64,000 nucleotides of DNA from Cytobacillus eiseniae (lineage in GTDB: Bacteria > Bacillota > Bacilli > Bacillales > Cytobacillaceae): the NCBI RefSeq assembly GCF_017874625.1, contig NZ_JAGIKZ010000006.1, forward strand, positions 62,001 through 126,000, written 5' to 3'. The translations under genes and the position numbers were made by a program. Every line of letters begins with the position of its first letter. Within the stretch, counting starts at the first letter, position 1. Shown one piece after another: positions 28,553 to 37,097 of the stretch. The notes beneath the pieces are model-generated. The model was not told the DNA's origin, did not search any database, and saw only the letters and a program-made list of their open reading frames with translations.

Positions 28553-28726
28553 TAGCTAGTAGGTGCCTTGTCTTTAGATAAGGTTAAAAGGGAAGCCGGT
28601 GTGAGTCCGGCGCGGTCCCGCCACTGTAATTCGGGGATAACCTCGCAGTACCACTGTTCCAGATAAGGAATGGGAAGGAGAGGAAGTCACTATACCCGAG
28701 AGCCAGGAAACCTGCCTACATAGCTT
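28553..28726 (+). ncRNA. Cobalamin (AdoCbl) riboswitch
   Basis: All signature segments are present in order: GCCGGTGTGAGTCCGGC, GCGGTCCCGCCACTGT and the B12 box AGCCAGGAAACCTGCCT at 28701-28717. The closing P1 stem is formed by GCTAGTAGG (28555-28563) and CCTACATAGC (28715-28724). It precedes the B12 uptake operon and a terminator, so ligand binding should stop transcription. Confidence 0.95.
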
Positions 28727-28798
28727 GCCAACGAAATCCTCCGTGGAAAAGGATAGGCTTAATCAGTATAAATTTATTTTATTTGTCTGGTTTTTGCA

Positions 28799-28832
28799 TG
28801 CCTTGTTTCCGAATGGAAATAAGGCTTTTTTT
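28799..28832 (+). terminator. Riboswitch-controlled terminator
   Basis: TGCCTTGTTTCC / GGAAATAAGGC stem and seven T, about 80 nt after the B12 box. It is the expression platform of the riboswitch. The following 28833-29079 stretch before btuF shows no other signal I can name. Confidence 0.85.
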
Positions 28833-29079
28833 CGTTGAAGAACAAGAAAGGATAGCTTTGGAGTTAGAAAATGATCGATCTCCAGTACCTTACTCCTATC
28901 AAACTTCAGGGTTCCTCCCTACGATAAATCAATACCGGTCTGAATTGTAAACCGTGTATTGAAAAAAGGAATCCTAATGCGTTTGTACGGTAATGATCAA
29001 GGTGTCTGTGCTTTTCTTGTTCAAGACTTCATGATATCAAGCTCATCTCGAACCATATATGAAGGGCAGAGGATTGAGT

Positions 29080-30084
29080 ATGAAAAAGTTTTTGGCATTA
29101 CTATTGACTGTGCTAGTAGCGATGACAATTAGTGCATGTGGGGCAGGAAATGATGAGGCAGAAAAAGACATCTCCACTCAAAGCGAATCTTCAGAAGCTG
29201 AAAATAACGGAAGTTCTGAAGTTGAAATAAGTGAGAAAGCAACGGTTTACCCGCTTACAGTAAAGGATGCAACAGGCTTAGAATTAACTTTTGATAAGGC
29301 ACCAGAGCGTATTGTATCTACATCCCCATCAGAGACAGAAATTCTATTTGCACTAGGCTTAGGTGATAAAATTTATGGTGTTTCAGATTTTGATGATTAC
29401 CCTAAAGAAGCTTTAACGAAACAGAAGGTTGGTGGGGTTACAAAGCCAAATGAAGAAACAATTATTGCTGCTGATCCAGATTTAGTGATTGGCGGCATAT
29501 CAATGAAAGATGATATTGTGGAGAAATTTCGCGGGCTCGGTCTTACATTGTATAAAACAGAGCCAAAAAAGCTAGATGATATTTTAAATAATATTATTCA
29601 AATTGGCATCATTACAGATACGCAGGAAAAAGCAGAAGAACTTGTGGCACAAATGAAAGAAACGATTAAGACAGTAACAGATGTGGCAGCTACGATTAAA
29701 GAAGAAGATAAGAAAAAAGTATATATTGAATTTTCTCCAGGCTGGACGGTTGGCAAGGGGGAATTTATGGATGAGCTGATTACACTCGCTGGAGGAATTA
29801 ATATCGCTTCAGATATGGAAGGCTGGAATGCAATCAACGAAGAGAAGGTTATTCAGGATAATCCAGAAGTTATTCTGTATACTGCTGAAGTAGTGGATGA
29901 TAAGTCTGGTAAACCGCTGGAAGAGCTAATTACTTCAAGAAATGGCTGGGAAAAGATTTCAGCGATTCAAGATGGCAATTTGACTGGTATTGAAGGAAAT
30001 ATAATGTCTAGACCTGGTCCAAGAATAACAGATGCACTTACACAAATGGCAGAAGCGATTTATCCGGAATTGTTTAAAAAATGA
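29080..30084 (+). CDS. btuF: Cobalamin ABC transporter substrate-binding lipoprotein
   Basis: This 334-residue lipoprotein has a signal peptide ending in the lipobox ISAC (Cys at residue ~20) and an acidic Ser/Glu linker. A helical-backbone type III binding protein (PF01497) follows, with the usual start PERIVSTSPSETEILFALG. It captures corrinoids outside the cell for BtuCD. I chose ATG 29080 (RBS AGAGG), which begins the signal peptide, over ATG 29059. It is the first gene after the B12 riboswitch and overlaps btuC by four bases. Confidence 0.87.
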   Translation: MKKFLALLLTVLVAMTISACGAGNDEAEKDISTQSESSEAENNGSSEVEISEKATVYPLTVKDATGLELTFDKAPERIVSTSPSETEILFALGLGDKIYGVSDFDDYPKEALTKQKVGGVTKPNEETIIAADPDLVIGGISMKDDIVEKFRGLGLTLYKTEPKKLDDILNNIIQIGIITDTQEKAEELVAQMKETIKTVTDVAATIKEEDKKKVYIEFSPGWTVGKGEFMDELITLAGGINIASDMEGWNAINEEKVIQDNPEVILYTAEVVDDKSGKPLEELITSRNGWEKISAIQDGNLTGIEGNIMSRPGPRITDALTQMAEAIYPELFKK

Positions 30085-31121
30085 AAAGAAGATTAGCACT
30101 ATGGGGGGGAGCGGGATTCGTTCTCCTTCTTCTTTCAGTCATTATTAGTTTATCCCTTGGATCAGCCAATCTGCCAATCTCACATGTTTGGGGAATTATT
30201 CTACATCAGCTTCCATTTCTAGATGGTGTTATAGATACAAATTGGGCGACATCTTCCGAACAAATTATTTTAAAAGTTCGATTGCCTCGAGTTTTTCTTG
30301 CCATCCTTGTTGGGGCATGTTTGTCCCTTGCTGGGGCTGGTTTTCAAGGTGTATTACGAAACCCATTAGCCGATCCGTATACACTTGGGGTAGCATCTGG
30401 TTCAGCGGTTGGTGCGGCGTTCTTAATATTATTTGGGTATCATACGATTTTATTTGGTATTTGGACGATTCCATTAGTTGCATTTGTGACAGGGTTAATC
30501 AGTTTGCTCGTTGTTCTCCGCTTAGCAAATGTACAGGGAAAGTATAAATTAGAAACGATCATTTTATCCGGTGTCGTTGTCTCGGCATTTCTAGGTGCAA
30601 TTGTTTCCTTTATGGTGTCAATGTCCGATCAAGTGGTGAATGAGATTGTCTTTTGGCTGATGGGAAGCTTAGCTCTTAGAGGCTGGTCTTTTACCTTTGT
30701 ACTCATGCCATATTTGGCCATTGGACTTGTTATCTTGCTGTCATATGGCCGAACATTGAATTTATTTGCTTTAGGAGAACGCCAGGCTGCACATTTAGGT
30801 GTCAATATAAAACGTACAAGGCTAGTCGTGTTAATCGTTTCCACCCTGATTACTGCAGCGGCAGTGTCTATTGTTGGAACCATTGGTTTTGTCGGCCTTG
30901 TTGTTCCACACCTAGTGAGATTGATGGTAGGGCCTGACTACCGATTATTACTGCCTTTAACAGTTATCTTCGGTGCAATATATGTGCTTTGGGCGGATAC
31001 AATCGCCCGTACATTACTTAGTCCGACAGAGATTCCGCTCGGGGTTGTGACTGCGGTTCTTGGAGCTCCATTCTTTGCGTACTTGCTTCGTAGAAATAAG
31101 CAAATGTCAGGGGGGAATTGA
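30081..31121 (+). CDS. btuC: Cobalamin ABC transporter permease (FecCD/BtuC family)
   Basis: This 346-residue permease has about ten membrane helices. It shows the family's characteristic LPRVFLAILVGACLSLAG near residue 75 and GTIGFVGLVVPHLVRLMVG near 260-280, the cytoplasmic coupling region that contacts BtuD. Its ATG overlaps the btuF stop as ATGA. Together with btuF and btuD it forms one vitamin B12 importer. Confidence 0.9.
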   Translation: MKRRLALWGGAGFVLLLLSVIISLSLGSANLPISHVWGIILHQLPFLDGVIDTNWATSSEQIILKVRLPRVFLAILVGACLSLAGAGFQGVLRNPLADPYTLGVASGSAVGAAFLILFGYHTILFGIWTIPLVAFVTGLISLLVVLRLANVQGKYKLETIILSGVVVSAFLGAIVSFMVSMSDQVVNEIVFWLMGSLALRGWSFTFVLMPYLAIGLVILLSYGRTLNLFALGERQAAHLGVNIKRTRLVVLIVSTLITAAAVSIVGTIGFVGLVVPHLVRLMVGPDYRLLLPLTVIFGAIYVLWADTIARTLLSPTEIPLGVVTAVLGAPFFAYLLRRNKQMSGGN

Positions 31122-31124
31122 TGG

Positions 31125-31961
31125 ATGTTTATTGAAGTCGAGGGCTTGAGTATAAGTTTTGATAATCAGCCTGTGCTTGAAGAAGTTAGCTTTTCAGTTA
31201 AACGAGGAGAATGCTTAGGGATTATTGGCCCGAATGGAAGCGGCAAGTCCACATTACTTAAGCTTTTGTCAGGTGTAGAAAGGCTGACGTCTGGCTGGAT
31301 TGAAATAAATGGAAAACGAATTGAAAAATATACACGAAAAGAGCTAGCCAAATGGTTGGCAGTCCTGCAGCAGGAATCTTTGCCTCCAATTGGTTTCACA
31401 GTTAGAGAAGTGATTGAGATGGGACGGTTTCCCTTTCAAAATTGGCTTGGAGAAGAGGCAACTGAAATGGATCAGCTTATCCATTCCATTCTCGACAAAA
31501 TGGAGCTAAACGTTTTAAGTGATCGTTATCTAGAAAACTTAAGCGGTGGAGAGCGGCAGCGTGTAGCTCTAGGCAAGACGATGGCTCAGCAGCCTAAGCT
31601 TTTGATGCTTGATGAACCAACAACTTATCTAGATATTGGGCATCAAATCCTTCTAATGGATCGAATTCGAGAATGGCAGCAGGAGGATGAGTTGACTGTT
31701 ATTTCGGTTCTGCATGATCTAAATCTCGCTGCACTTTATTGTGATCGATTGTTGCTTTTACATAATGGACAAGTCGTAGCAGTTGGATCCCCTGCCGATA
31801 TTATTCGACCTGAACTGATTGAGGCAGTGTATGGTACCGCCCCGATTGTGATGGAGCACCCTGTTTATGGACTGCCGCAAATTATCCTTCAGGGAGAAAG
31901 TATTGATTCTCAGGAGCTGTCAACAAAGAAGAAAAAAGATAAGGTGGGAATCTCCCAGTAA
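31125..31961 (+). CDS. btuD: Cobalamin ABC transporter ATPase
   Basis: This 278-residue ATPase has Walker A GPNGSGKSTLL, Q-loop LQQESLPP, signature LSGGERQRVALGK, Walker B LLMLDEPTTYLD and H-loop VLHDLNLA. It belongs to the iron/B12 (FepC/BtuD) group. It starts four bases after btuC ends, with GGGGGG upstream. The last ~25 residues are a Lys/Ser-rich tail of no evident function. Confidence 0.9.
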   Translation: MFIEVEGLSISFDNQPVLEEVSFSVKRGECLGIIGPNGSGKSTLLKLLSGVERLTSGWIEINGKRIEKYTRKELAKWLAVLQQESLPPIGFTVREVIEMGRFPFQNWLGEEATEMDQLIHSILDKMELNVLSDRYLENLSGGERQRVALGKTMAQQPKLLMLDEPTTYLDIGHQILLMDRIREWQQEDELTVISVLHDLNLAALYCDRLLLLHNGQVVAVGSPADIIRPELIEAVYGTAPIVMEHPVYGLPQIILQGESIDSQELSTKKKKDKVGISQ

Positions 31962-32023
31962 GTAATACAAATTCATGAAAACTAAGGGAATATGCATCCA
32001 ATTAATAAATGGAGGGATTCGTA

Positions 32024-32572
32024 ATGAGTAAACCAAGTAAAGAACGAGGATTAACACTTGTTTATACAGGAGATGGCAAAGGGAAAACGACTGCAGCAGT
32101 AGGACTAGCTATAAGAGCATATGGCCGAGGGAAAAAAGTGCTCATGATTCAATTCATTAAATCACCCGAGCGTACATATGGAGAGAAGCTTGTATTTGAT
32201 AGGCTTGGCATTGAAATAGTTCAAAAAGGGATTGGTTTTACTTGGACAAAAACGCCTGAAGAGCACCGTGCTGCACTTAAAGAAGCATGGACATATACGA
32301 AGGAGCGAGTGATGGCAGGTGAGCATGATCTTGTTATTTTAGATGAAATTAATAATGCACTCGCAATTAATGGATTTCCAATTGAAGATGTTTTGCCGCT
32401 TCATGAAGTTCTTGAACTCATTTCCAATCGTCCACAAGGAATGCATCTTGTTCTAACAGGAAGAAACGCAAACACAAAAGTCATTGAGGCAGCTGACCTC
32501 GTTTCAGATGTGACAGTGTTAAAGCATTATTATGATGAAGGAATTCCTGCTGTTATGGGGATTGAATTATAG
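32024..32572 (+). CDS. cobA: Cob(I)yrinic acid a,c-diamide adenosyltransferase (CobA/BtuR type)
   Basis: This 182-residue cytosolic enzyme transfers the adenosyl group of ATP to reduced corrinoid, giving AdoCbl or its precursors. The P-loop YTGDGKGKTTAAVGLAIRA is at residues ~14-32, and IQFIKSPERTYGE and LVILDEINNAL (Walker B-like) follow, all as in CobA/BtuR. ATG 32024 has GGAGGG eight bases upstream; the earlier ATG 32009 abuts that RBS. Its place behind btuFCD makes imported B12 usable and provides the riboswitch ligand. Confidence 0.9.
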   Translation: MSKPSKERGLTLVYTGDGKGKTTAAVGLAIRAYGRGKKVLMIQFIKSPERTYGEKLVFDRLGIEIVQKGIGFTWTKTPEEHRAALKEAWTYTKERVMAGEHDLVILDEINNALAINGFPIEDVLPLHEVLELISNRPQGMHLVLTGRNANTKVIEAADLVSDVTVLKHYYDEGIPAVMGIEL

Positions 32573-32631
32573 GATCAAGTCTAACTGTTAAACAACTATC
32601 CTATTAGATGTGAAAGGGGAGAAACGTAATA

Positions 32632-33462
32632 ATGAGAATTGTATCGTTATGTCCAAGTAATACCGAGCTTCTTGGATTTATGGGATTGACATCCTTTATC
32701 GTAGGTGTTGATAACTATTCAGATTGGCCAGCACAAGTGAATGATTTGCCTAGACTAGGGTCTGATCTGGATATCGACATCGCTGCAGTTGAAGCTCTAC
32801 AGCCGGATTTAGTTCTTGCCTCATTGACAGTACCAGGAATGGAGAAGAATATTGAAGGTTTAAAGGAGAGAGGCTTGCCCTTTATTACACTGAATCCAAA
32901 GAGCTTGTCTGATATTGCGGATAATATGCTTGAGGTAGGAAAAGCAACAGGTCAAGAAGAGATTGCACAAGCAGTCTATAGTAAATATGTTGGCTTACTT
33001 GAGCAATTTGCGGAGTTTGGACGAAAGGTAGAGGAACGCCCACGATTGTATTGGGAATGGTGGCCGAAGCCAGTGTTTACTCCGGGTGGCACGAATTGGT
33101 TAACCGAAATCAGCAATATGGCAGGTGGTCATAATGTTTTCGCAGATGACGAGCGGGCCAGTGTGAAAACAGATTGGGAGGACGTAAGAAAGCGTGATCC
33201 TGATTATATATTGATGGCATGGGTTGGTGTAAAGGAAAAACAAATGAAGCCGCAATTGCTCAAACAACGACCTGACTGGCCAGAAATGAAGGCAATTAAG
33301 GATAATCGAGTAATGGTGATGGAGGAATCCCTTTATTGCAGGCCTTCCCCACGCCTACTTCTTGGTATCCAAAAATTAGGTATCCTGCTCCATCCACATC
33401 TTTTTCCTGCCTATGATGAACAGAAAGCAGAGGAATGGGTATGTCCATCAATCGAATTGTAG
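32632..33462 (+). CDS. BtuF-like cobalamin-binding protein without signal peptide
   Basis: These 276 residues belong to the type III substrate-binding family (PF01497), starting directly with the mature-domain sequence MRIVSLCPSNTELLGFMG. There is no signal peptide or lipobox, so it is predicted cytosolic. WEWWPKPVFTPGGTNW and the PSPRLLLGI end fit the family. Its location between an adenosyltransferase and CobB suggests it handles corrinoids inside the cell, for example as carrier or store; this is inference. It overlaps cobB by 28 bases. Confidence 0.75.
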   Translation: MRIVSLCPSNTELLGFMGLTSFIVGVDNYSDWPAQVNDLPRLGSDLDIDIAAVEALQPDLVLASLTVPGMEKNIEGLKERGLPFITLNPKSLSDIADNMLEVGKATGQEEIAQAVYSKYVGLLEQFAEFGRKVEERPRLYWEWWPKPVFTPGGTNWLTEISNMAGGHNVFADDERASVKTDWEDVRKRDPDYILMAWVGVKEKQMKPQLLKQRPDWPEMKAIKDNRVMVMEESLYCRPSPRLLLGIQKLGILLHPHLFPAYDEQKAEEWVCPSIEL

Positions 33463-34814
33463 TAGCAGGAACAGGAAGTGGTGTGGGGAAAACAACGGTA
33501 GCAATTGGACTAATGGCCGCTTATAAAGCACTTGGCTATACGGTACAAGGATTTAAATGCGGCCCCGATTATATCGATCCGACATACCAAACCGCAGTAA
33601 CTGGCAGGAATGCCCGAAACTTAGACAGCTGGATGTGCAGTGAGTTAGCTGTGAAGGAAATTTTTTTACGAGGAAGCGTAGATGCTGATGTGGCCATCAT
33701 CGAAGGGGTAATGGGCTTATTTGATGGGAAGGATCCGCTATCTGACACGGGAAGTGCTGCGGAAATTGCTATGATTACAAATAGTCCAGTGCTGCTTGTC
33801 GTTGATTGTGGTGGAATGGCCCGTAGCGCTGCTGCAATCGTGAAGGGCTTTCAATTATTATCCCCGAACGTTCGTCTATGTGGGGTGGTTGCGAACCGTG
33901 TAGGAAGTGTTGGGCATTATGAGTTAATTCAGCAGGCGGTTGAAAAAGAATGTGGGATTCCTGTTGTAGGCTACTTAACTAAAGATGAAAGGCTTCGCAT
34001 GCCTGAGAGACATCTTGGACTTGTTCCTTCTATTGAACGAGGAGAGCTGAAGCCTTTCTTCGACTTGCTCTCAGAAACCATTCAACAGAACTTTGACTTG
34101 GCTCATCTTTATCAAATAATGGGCTCACAAACTATTGAATCCTCAAAGGCTCTATTTGGTACGCAAAAGAAAGAGAGTCAAGTAAGAATTGCCGTTGCAA
34201 AGGATCAAGCATTTCATTTCTACTATCCCGAAAATTTGGAGCTCTTAGAGCATTATGGAGCGGAGCTTGTCTTTTTCTCTCCTCTTAGGGGGGAACGGGT
34301 GCCCTCTAATGTGCATGGTTTATATCTAGGTGGTGGGTTTCCCGAAGAATTTGCGGTTGAATTATCAAAGCAGGATGATGTCCTTTTGTCCGTTCGTGAG
34401 GCAATCGAAAGTGAGATGCCTTCTGTGGCTGAATGTGGTGGATTCATGTTTTTGACTGAATCGATTGAAACGATCGGCGGAGAAGTGTATCCGATGGTTG
34501 GAGTGATTCCTGGAAAAGTGAAGATGCACACAAAGCTTGCGGCACTTGGCTATCGGGAAGTCACGGGAATGGATGGAAATTTCTTAATTGGGCCGAATGA
34601 TCGGGCCAGGGGGCATGAGTTTCATTACTCAACCTTCGAGCCTGCTCGTGAAATTCTTTCATCCTATTTTGTCTCTGGATCGCGAGGGACAAAGCACGAA
34701 GGCTATCTATCTAACAATCTGGTTGCAGGTTATACACATATCCATTTTGGTTCCGCTCCAGAACTTCCACAGCGCTGGGTAGAACAGTGCAAGATGTTTA
34801 AAAGTGGTGTCTGA
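33435..34814 (+). CDS. cobB: Cobyrinic acid a,c-diamide synthase
   Basis: This 459-residue ATP- and glutamine-dependent amidotransferase (CobB/CbiA) amidates the a and c side chains of the corrin ring. The N-terminal dethiobiotin-synthetase-like domain has VAGTGSGVGKTTVAIGL and FKCGPDYIDPTYQ. The C-terminal class I glutaminase has its nucleophile Cys in VAECGGFMF (about residue 335) and a terminal His in YTHIHFGS. The rest of the corrin pathway is not in the window, so it may serve salvage of incomplete corrinoids. Confidence 0.9.
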   Translation: MGMSINRIVVAGTGSGVGKTTVAIGLMAAYKALGYTVQGFKCGPDYIDPTYQTAVTGRNARNLDSWMCSELAVKEIFLRGSVDADVAIIEGVMGLFDGKDPLSDTGSAAEIAMITNSPVLLVVDCGGMARSAAAIVKGFQLLSPNVRLCGVVANRVGSVGHYELIQQAVEKECGIPVVGYLTKDERLRMPERHLGLVPSIERGELKPFFDLLSETIQQNFDLAHLYQIMGSQTIESSKALFGTQKKESQVRIAVAKDQAFHFYYPENLELLEHYGAELVFFSPLRGERVPSNVHGLYLGGGFPEEFAVELSKQDDVLLSVREAIESEMPSVAECGGFMFLTESIETIGGEVYPMVGVIPGKVKMHTKLAALGYREVTGMDGNFLIGPNDRARGHEFHYSTFEPAREILSSYFVSGSRGTKHEGYLSNNLVAGYTHIHFGSAPELPQRWVEQCKMFKSGV

Positions 34815-34833
34815 TATTGATAGAGAATAAACT

Positions 34834-34866
34834 AAAGCCGATACTGAAACCAGTTTCGGCTTTACT
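34834..34866 (+). terminator. Terminator of the cobalamin operon
   Basis: AAAGCCGATACTG / CAGTTTCGGCTTT stem with loop AAAC; the T tract is short. Confidence 0.7.
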
Positions 34867-34896
34867 TATATATGTAAGCAGGGAGCAGATCTGCCG

Positions 34897-35022
34897 TTTG
34901 TCCAATATAGCAATGATGACGGCGGATATAATAGGGGAGATGGCGAATATATCCAAGTTGACGGCCAATATTTACGAAAGTATGGCGAATATATGCGCAG
35001 TGACGGCGAATATAGGATATTC
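34897..35022. repeat. Six 21-bp phased repeats (GAYGGCGAATATA)
   Basis: Units begin at 34918, 34939, 34960, 34981 and 35002, exactly 21 bp apart, each reading GA(C/T)GGC-(A/G)ATATA at its start. A degenerate sixth unit begins at 34897. The 21-bp period equals two DNA turns. The overlapping 83-codon frame shows the same 7-residue periodicity (TANIYES/MANICAV) and has no homology I recognise, so I treat the stretch as non-coding. Confidence 0.75.
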
Positions 35023-35059
35023 ACAATCCCTTTTAGTAAAAATAATCTTTGTTGATTCG

Positions 35060-35500
35060 TTAATTTAATGATTCTGCATACCTTTTGAAATTATCTACGA
35101 TCGCTTCCCATCCACTTTTTTGCATTTCGATCGGATTTTCACTTTCCGCATCAAATATTTCACTTACAATGGTATCATTTCCATGAGAGGTAAATGTGAT
35201 AGTCACTTTCCTTCCGTCGTCAAGCGTATAAGCAATATATTCATTTATTCGTATTTCATCATAAATCCCGCTAAAGTCAAATCCAAAACTTCCATCCTTC
35301 GCTTCCATTCTTGAAAGGAACTTTCCACCAGCTCTTAAATCATTTTCAGCTAACGGGGTATGCCAATCTTCTGAAGCGTGATTCCATTTAGTAATATGTA
35401 TAGGCTCAGTCCAATATTCCCACACCTTTTTAACCGGAACATGAATGGTTGCTTCGACCATTATTTTCACTTGCTTACCTGCTTCCATCTCATTTTTCAT
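35060..35500 (-). CDS. SRPBCC / AHSA1-domain protein
   Basis: This 146-residue single-domain START-like protein has VEATIHVPVKKVWEYWTEP at the N-terminus and the C-terminal helix KSGWEAIVDNFKRYAES typical of the AHSA1-like (activator of Hsp90 ATPase homologue) group. Such proteins bind hydrophobic ligands in a deep pocket. The ligand here is unknown. It is a single gene transcribed against the cobalamin operon. Confidence 0.85.
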   Translation of the reverse strand: MKNEMEAGKQVKIMVEATIHVPVKKVWEYWTEPIHITKWNHASEDWHTPLAENDLRAGGKFLSRMEAKDGSFGFDFSGIYDEIRINEYIAYTLDDGRKVTITFTSHGNDTIVSEIFDAESENPIEMQKSGWEAIVDNFKRYAESLN

Positions 35501-35733
35501 CCTCTCAATATAAAATCACTCATTCTAAATTTATATTACCAAGTTTTCTTTTAAATAGTAACAAAATTCAATCAAAGTAAACGGATCATTTTTAATGAGC
35601 TTAGTTTAGTGCTGTGTTCCTTTTCTTTGTTCAAAATTCAACTGTCGAATGATGTTTAAAATTACCTTGTCTGTTGATAATAAACTAGAGATTAATGGAA
35701 ATTGAATGAATTCAAGTGAATTAGGTGTTTTAC

Positions 35734-36855
35734 ATGGAACGAATATCACAATATCAATTATTTGTATTAACTGTTTTTTTTCAAGTTGGAACTACGATTA
35801 TTTTTGGTTTTGGTGCCGCAGCTGGCAGAGATGCATGGATTGTTACGATTATCTCATTACTAGTAGGTATATTTGTTATTAGCATTTATCTATTTCTTTC
35901 CTATCTAAATCCAGGATTAACATTAGTTGAATGGTTTCCAGCTCAATTTGGAAAATGGATTGGTACCCCAATTGCCTGGCTCTACCCTTTATTATTTTTA
36001 TATGAGGGGGGAAGGATATTAAATGACATTAAGTATTTAACAACTACGATTATATTAGTGGACACCCCTTTCTTGGCGATTATTCTTTTTTTTCTACTTG
36101 TAGTTGCCTATCTTCAATATTGTGGGATAGAGGTGATCGCGAGAATTGGCGAAATCTTTTTTCCTTATTTTCTTGTAATGATCTTAGGTAGTGTCGTTCT
36201 AATTTTAGTATCCGATATATTACGGGTGGATAATCTACTGCCTGTCTTAAAAAATGGCTGGAAGCCCATTTTGGCGTCAACTTTTCCTTTAGGAGCAAGT
36301 CAAGGGTTTGCCCAATCTCTTGAATTAGCGATGATTTGGCTGCTCGTAAGCACTAGCCATAAAGAAATAGTAAAAACTACGTTGTTTGCAACAGTTTTCT
36401 CAGGACTTCTGATCTTGATCACGGTATTGATGATTATCACTGGAATAGGGGAATTTTTTTATAAAATAGAAAGCTTTCCTATGTTTGCCTTAGTGTCAAA
36501 AGTGAATATTGGAGGAATTATTAAAAACTTAGATGCCTTTGCTGTACTCCTTTTTATTATTTCCGCCTTTTTTAAACTCTCTCTTCATTTATTCTTTGCT
36601 ATAAGAGGGTTCCAGATACTGACTAAGGTAGAGAGTAGCCGGAAGTTAATTATCCCAATCACGATCATTTCGATCTATCTTGGCTATAGTGTTTCTTCCA
36701 ATTATGAGGAGCATATAAAGGTTGCGATTGAAGTATTTCCATATAATTTATGGATTATGCTTTTATGGATTTTGCCTTTTGCTTTATTAATCGTCACGTT
36801 AATTAAAAGAGCAATAAAGAACAGAAAAAAGGAAATGGCACAAGCAAAGGAGTGA
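35734..36855 (+). CDS. Spore germinant receptor B subunit (GerAB family)
   Basis: This 373-residue amino-acid-permease-like membrane protein has ten helices and is the ligand-binding subunit of a GerA-type receptor in the spore inner membrane. It begins RISQYQLFVLTVFFQVGTTI, the usual start of the family. ATG 35734 fits AGGTG at 35723-35727; GTG 35725 is the alternative. It is the first gene of the order B-small-A-C-small-B. The germinant cannot be predicted. Expression is expected in the forespore under SigG; I did not locate the promoter. Confidence 0.88.
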   Translation: MERISQYQLFVLTVFFQVGTTIIFGFGAAAGRDAWIVTIISLLVGIFVISIYLFLSYLNPGLTLVEWFPAQFGKWIGTPIAWLYPLLFLYEGGRILNDIKYLTTTIILVDTPFLAIILFFLLVVAYLQYCGIEVIARIGEIFFPYFLVMILGSVVLILVSDILRVDNLLPVLKNGWKPILASTFPLGASQGFAQSLELAMIWLLVSTSHKEIVKTTLFATVFSGLLILITVLMIITGIGEFFYKIESFPMFALVSKVNIGGIIKNLDAFAVLLFIISAFFKLSLHLFFAIRGFQILTKVESSRKLIIPITIISIYLGYSVSSNYEEHIKVAIEVFPYNLWIMLLWILPFALLIVTLIKRAIKNRKKEMAQAKE

Positions 36856-36860
36856 TGAGG

Positions 36861-37028
36861 ATGATCAAAGATTGGTTGTTTCCATGGGAATCACATATTA
36901 TGATCAATCATCCATTGGCGATGCCGGTATTTATGGGAATCGCTTCGTTTTTTTTATCTATTGTTACTTGGACGAGAGGGAATAACAATCAGAACAAATC
37001 AAAACAGAAAGACATGGATGAGAATTAA
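36861..37028 (+). CDS. Small membrane protein in the ger operon
   Basis: This 55-codon ORF, starting MIKDWLFPWESHIM, has AAGGAGTGATGAGG upstream, five bases after gerB ends and 69 bases before the A subunit. It has one hydrophobic helix (residues ~20-38) and a polar, basic tail. Position and size suggest an accessory (D-like) receptor subunit, though most D subunits have two helices. Confidence 0.6.
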   Translation: MIKDWLFPWESHIMINHPLAMPVFMGIASFFLSIVTWTRGNNNQNKSKQKDMDEN

Positions 37029-37097
37029 TGCATTTGCGATTTAATCTAGAACTCTTTGTTTAAAATAGCAGCTTAGAATCGATTGGGAGTTTTGCAA

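Noticed and set aside
34817-35068. 83-codon ORF after cobB
   Set aside because: Its only pattern is the 7-residue echo of the 21-bp DNA repeat, and it begins inside the terminator region. Kept as a repeat.
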